Shown here one piece after another: positions 6,631 through 9,129 of a stretch of DNA of 9,129 nt. Numbering within the stretch: position 1 is the stretch's first letter; each line of letters begins with the position of its first letter. Both the position numbers and the translations under genes were made by a program. The stretch is taken from contig CALZHO010000025.1 of assembly GCA_945787425.1 (NCBI GenBank), forward strand, positions 1 through 9,129. Direction: 5' to 3'. Source of the DNA: an uncultured Bacteroidales bacterium (GTDB lineage: Bacteria; Bacteroidota; Bacteroidia; Bacteroidales; Paludibacteraceae). The notes below the pieces were generated by a model. The model did no database searches, was not told the origin of the DNA, and worked only from the letters and a program-made list of their open reading frames with translations.

Positions 6631-7245
6631 ATGACCAATCTGAAAGAGGACATACTGAAAGCGGCTACCCCACGTATGCAACAGGTGGGAATACGCTCGG
6701 TGAGCGTGGATGACCTATGCAAAGAGTTGGGTATATCCAAGAAGACGTTTTATGTGTATTTCCCTTCGAAAGATGAATTGGTGAGCGAGATTCTGCATGA
6801 GCACGAGCAGAAAATGGCACGGGAAGTGCAGCACTTGGTGGCGGATAAGACCGTGGTGCAATGCATCGTGGATTGGACGAAGATTGCCAGACAAACAGAA
6901 AAAAGTACGCATCAGACACTACCGATGTTATACGACCTGAAGAAGTATTATCCCACGCTGCATCAAGAACACCTGCAACGTATGCGCAAGATGATGCAAC
7001 AGTTTTTGGTACAGTTCTTGAAGAAAGGTCAAGGCGAAGGGATATTCCGCGAGGAGATAGATATAGAGGTGGCAGCAGTGTTGTTGGTGAATACGCATCT
7101 GATGTTGGCTGAACGTGCGGAAAGACACAAGATGAAGCCACAAGAAGTGCGACATATGGGCAATACAACGATAGATATCCTGCTGCGCGGAATGTTGACG
7201 GCAGAAGGATTGGCAGTGCTCGAAAAAGAAGTACATAATAAATAA
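6631..7245 (+). CDS. TetR/AcrR-family transcriptional regulator
   Basis: This 204-aa protein has the length and layout of a TetR-family dimeric repressor. Residues about 5-50 form the DNA-binding domain: a first helix (LKEDILKAATPRMQQVG), then the helix-turn-helix SVDDLCKELGISKKTFYVYF at 25-44, followed by the typical SKDELV. The rest is all-helical and divergent (ligand-binding and dimerisation domain), as is usual, so the ligand cannot be told. The start at 6631 is chosen because the family motif begins a few residues later and the promoter -7 box lies only 24 bp upstream. It is the first gene of the operon, 37 bp before the TolC-type gene, and therefore probably controls both itself and the exporter, releasing DNA when a toxic compound binds. 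Its last codons lie in an 18-bp tandem repeat. Confidence 0.93.
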   Translation: MTNLKEDILKAATPRMQQVGIRSVSVDDLCKELGISKKTFYVYFPSKDELVSEILHEHEQKMAREVQHLVADKTVVQCIVDWTKIARQTEKSTHQTLPMLYDLKKYYPTLHQEHLQRMRKMMQQFLVQFLKKGQGEGIFREEIDIEVAAVLLVNTHLMLAERAERHKMKPQEVRHMGNTTIDILLRGMLTAEGLAVLEKEVHNK

Positions 7246-7261
7246 GAAGTACATAATAAAT
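7226..7261 (+). repeat. 18-bp tandem duplication at the end of the TetR gene
   Basis: Two exact 18-bp units (7226-7243 and 7244-7261; core AAGTACATAATAAAT) abut. The first holds the final codons and the start of the TAA stop. The second is entirely non-coding and fills much of the 37-bp gap before the TolC-type gene. The duplication lengthened the gap without changing the protein end. Confidence 0.93.
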
Positions 7262-7282
7262 AAGGTAATATAAAAACAAAAG

Positions 7283-8608
7283 ATGAGAAAGATTGTATTA
7301 TTAGTTAGTATGTTTGCCATAGCGGCAAACATGATGGCAGCCGACCATGTGATGGCTGCCACGAAGCGTGCACCCAAACAAGAGGTGCCTGCTACCCTAA
7401 ACCTGAGCTTGCAAGAGGCGCAAGACTATGCAGTGGCGCAAAACCGCTCGCTGAAAAATGCGGACTTGGCAGTGCAGAAAGCGTATGCCACCCGTTGGCA
7501 GACGATAGCCAGTATGCTTCCATCGGTGGATATGTCGTGGGCATATCAGTCGATGATGGGCTACAAGATGAACTTTGGTGGTATGCCTATTGAAATGCCA
7601 GACAATGGTACATTGGGTATCACAGCATCGGTGGGTATCAATGGACAGGCGATTGTGGGAGCATTGCTCAACAATACTGCGATTGAGATGCAAAAACTGA
7701 ATCTTGAGATCAGCGAGGACAACCTGCGTGCGAGTGTGAAATCGAGTTACGCTTCGGTGTTAGTGCTGGAAGATGTGGTGAAGTTGCTGGATAGTTCGCT
7801 GCAGAACATTGAGAACTTGGCAGCAATGACCCAACGCAGCGTGGAAGTGGGTGCAGCAGAGCAAACAACGGCTGACCAAATCCTTGTGCGCGTGAACACA
7901 TTGAAGAATAATATCAATGCTAACAAGCGTTCGACACAGTTGGCAATCAATGCGCTGAAGGTACTGCTGAATGTGCCCGTGGAGACAGAATTGACACTCA
8001 CCACCCAACTGAGCGATATGCTGAGTGCGGAGGCGATAGTAGCATTGCTGGGTAAAGACTTTGTATTGGAAAATAACCTCAGCTATCAAACATTAGCCAA
8101 AAATGTAGAATTGGCGAAGAAGAATGTACACATGGCAGGTTGGGCGTATGGTCCGACTGTGGGCGTGGGCTATCAATACAGCGAAAAAGACTATTTCGGC
8201 AAGAAAGAGGGCTTTAACATGACTCCTCCTAATGCGCTGAGCATACAGGTGAGCATGCCATTATGGTCGTCGGGTAAGCGTGCAGCAGGTGTGGTAGAGA
8301 AGAAAATCGCCTTGGAAGAAGCGCGTAACACGTTTGAGGAGACAGCCGATAACCTTGGAATCCAAAACGAGCAATTGCGCTATAACCTGCAAAATGCGTA
8401 TGAGACTTACACCAACGAGCAAGAGAACATGGACGTGACACAACGCGTGTTTGACAACACTTCGCTGAAATTTCAACAGGGTGTGGCAAGTAACTTAGAC
8501 CTCGTGAATGCAAGTAACGACCTCATCACCGCACAATCGACTTATGTGCAAGCGGTGCTGACACTGGTGAATGCGGAAGTGGAATTGGAGAAATTTTTGA
8601 ATTTGTAA
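7283..8608 (+). CDS. TolC-family outer-membrane efflux channel (OEP)
   Basis: This 441-aa protein would form the trimeric outer-membrane duct of a tripartite exporter. Residues 1 to about 19-26 are a signal peptide (MRKIVLLVSMFAIAANMMA) with no lipobox, so it is probably not lipidated. Two OEP repeats, at about 40-230 and 245-438, consist of long amphipathic helices, each including a short beta segment. Family signatures are LSLQEAQDYAVAQNRSLKNA at the start of the mature protein, ASMLPSVDMSWAYQ (77-89), MPLWSSGKR (325-333) and FQQGVASNLDLVNASNDL near 397-414, followed by the ending VELEKFLNL. Length is normal for Bacteroidota members. It sits between the TetR regulator and the adaptor gene, in the order usual for RND efflux operons in this phylum. 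Substrates cannot be inferred. Confidence 0.95.
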   Translation: MRKIVLLVSMFAIAANMMAADHVMAATKRAPKQEVPATLNLSLQEAQDYAVAQNRSLKNADLAVQKAYATRWQTIASMLPSVDMSWAYQSMMGYKMNFGGMPIEMPDNGTLGITASVGINGQAIVGALLNNTAIEMQKLNLEISEDNLRASVKSSYASVLVLEDVVKLLDSSLQNIENLAAMTQRSVEVGAAEQTTADQILVRVNTLKNNINANKRSTQLAINALKVLLNVPVETELTLTTQLSDMLSAEAIVALLGKDFVLENNLSYQTLAKNVELAKKNVHMAGWAYGPTVGVGYQYSEKDYFGKKEGFNMTPPNALSIQVSMPLWSSGKRAAGVVEKKIALEEARNTFEETADNLGIQNEQLRYNLQNAYETYTNEQENMDVTQRVFDNTSLKFQQGVASNLDLVNASNDLITAQSTYVQAVLTLVNAEVELEKFLNL

Positions 8609-8613
8609 GATAA

Positions 8614-8649
8614 CGACCTTAAGGACTTTAAGGACCTTAACGACTTTAT
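8614..8649. repeat. Four 9-bp imperfect tandem repeats between channel and adaptor genes
   Basis: The units are CGACCTTAA (8614-8622), GGACTTTAA (8623-8631), GGACCTTAA (8632-8640) and CGACTTTAT (8641-8649), i.e. SGACYTTAW. They begin 5 bp after the channel stop and occupy over half of the 65-bp gap. The palindrome CCTTAAGG (8617-8624) arises at the first junction. No -7 box of the TAnnTTTG type is seen, so the operon probably reads through. The function is unknown. Confidence 0.88.
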
Positions 8650-8673
8650 GATAAGTTAAAACTAAAACGATAA

Positions 8674-9129
8674 ATGAAAAAGATTGTATTAATGATGGCT
8701 GCCGCAGTTTGTTTGATTGGATGCGGCAAGAAAGATGCTCAGGCAACTCAACAAGAAGCTGAGCGCGTGGAGGCGGTAGGTACAATAACCCTCCAAGAAC
8801 AAGAGATTGAGCGCGTGCTCAATATTTCTACGAACGTACAGGGCTATGTGACACAAAACGTAGCACCATCGCTGACAGGAAAGATAGAGCATATCTTCGT
8901 GGAAGTAGGCGATGAGGTGAAAGCAGGCGACATGCTTGTACGTATGGATCAAACACAGTATCTCACACAAAAAATCCAACTGGCTAACCTTGAAATCGAG
9001 GTGGGACGTTTGGAGGCATTGCTGGAAACAGGAAGCGTAAGCCAACAGACCTACGACCAGACAAAAGTGGCATACGACCAACTGAAGCAAAACCTCGCTT
9101 TCTTGGAGCAAAACACGTACGTGAAAGCT
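8674..9129 (+). CDS. RND efflux periplasmic adaptor lipoprotein (HlyD/AcrA family), 3' end missing
   Basis: Only the first 152 codons are in the window; the frame is open at the right edge. Residues 1-17 are a lipoprotein signal peptide with lipobox LIGC, so Cys17 would anchor the protein in a membrane facing the periplasm. From about 53 the barrel-sandwich (lipoyl-like) half-motif is clear: GYVTQNVAPSLTGKI, then VEVGDEVKAGDMLVRMD (76-92), as in AcrA-type adaptors, which join the inner-membrane pump to the TolC-like channel. Residues about 98-147 form the alpha-helical hairpin that touches the channel, with the turn GSVSQQTYDQ. The hairpin appears short, as in many Bacteroidota adaptors. The second half of the lipoyl domain, the beta-barrel and the membrane-proximal domain lie beyond the window, and an RND transporter gene is expected next. 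An HlyD-type ABC exporter partner is less likely given the TetR-OEP-adaptor order. Confidence 0.92.
   Translation, partial: MKKIVLMMAAAVCLIGCGKKDAQATQQEAERVEAVGTITLQEQEIERVLNISTNVQGYVTQNVAPSLTGKIEHIFVEVGDEVKAGDMLVRMDQTQYLTQKIQLANLEIEVGRLEALLETGSVSQQTYDQTKVAYDQLKQNLAFLEQNTYVKA

Overview
The window looks like chromosomal DNA from a Bacteroidales bacterium (Bacteroides/Prevotella-like or a related gut family). The main evidence is four promoters of the Bacteroidota type (TTTG, a gap of 19-20 bases, then TAnnTTTG). Further support comes from lipoproteins with Bacteroidota-type domains (DUF6359-like and OB-fold), from the absence of clear Shine-Dalgarno sequences before most starts, and from the gene order TetR - TolC-type channel - periplasmic adaptor. 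I cannot name a genus.

Layout. Bases 1-311 hold no convincing gene: there is an 11-bp tandem repeat at the left edge, then AT-rich DNA leading into promoter P1. Two tandem lipoprotein genes follow (312-1193 and 1229-2599). They share an exact 42-bp block over start codon and signal peptide and probably form one transcript. It ends at a strong, symmetrical hairpin (2615-2653) that can also serve the converging gene. That gene (2691-4391, minus strand) encodes an unrecognised membrane protein with an EF-hand-like loop, two paired-cysteine motifs and three C-terminal membrane segments. It is divergent from rpsA (ribosomal protein S1, 4643-6457), and the two promoters physically overlap between 4432 and 4479. 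rpsA has a leader of about 155 nt with a short upstream ORF and its own terminator (6478-6514).

The right third is a multidrug-efflux type operon: a TetR-family regulator (6631-7245) with its own promoter, a TolC-family outer-membrane channel (7283-8608), and the start of an HlyD/AcrA-family adaptor lipoprotein (8674 to beyond the window). An RND pump gene is expected just downstream. Adaptor and channel would build a tripartite exporter, and the regulator would repress or otherwise tune the operon in response to a ligand.

No dramatic new system (CRISPR, transposon, phage, toxin cluster) is visible. The points most worth a second look are the overlapping divergent rpsA promoter, the near-identical promoter of the lipoprotein pair, the shared signal-peptide block, the unknown EF-hand/cysteine membrane protein, and short tandem repeats placed precisely in the efflux operon junctions.
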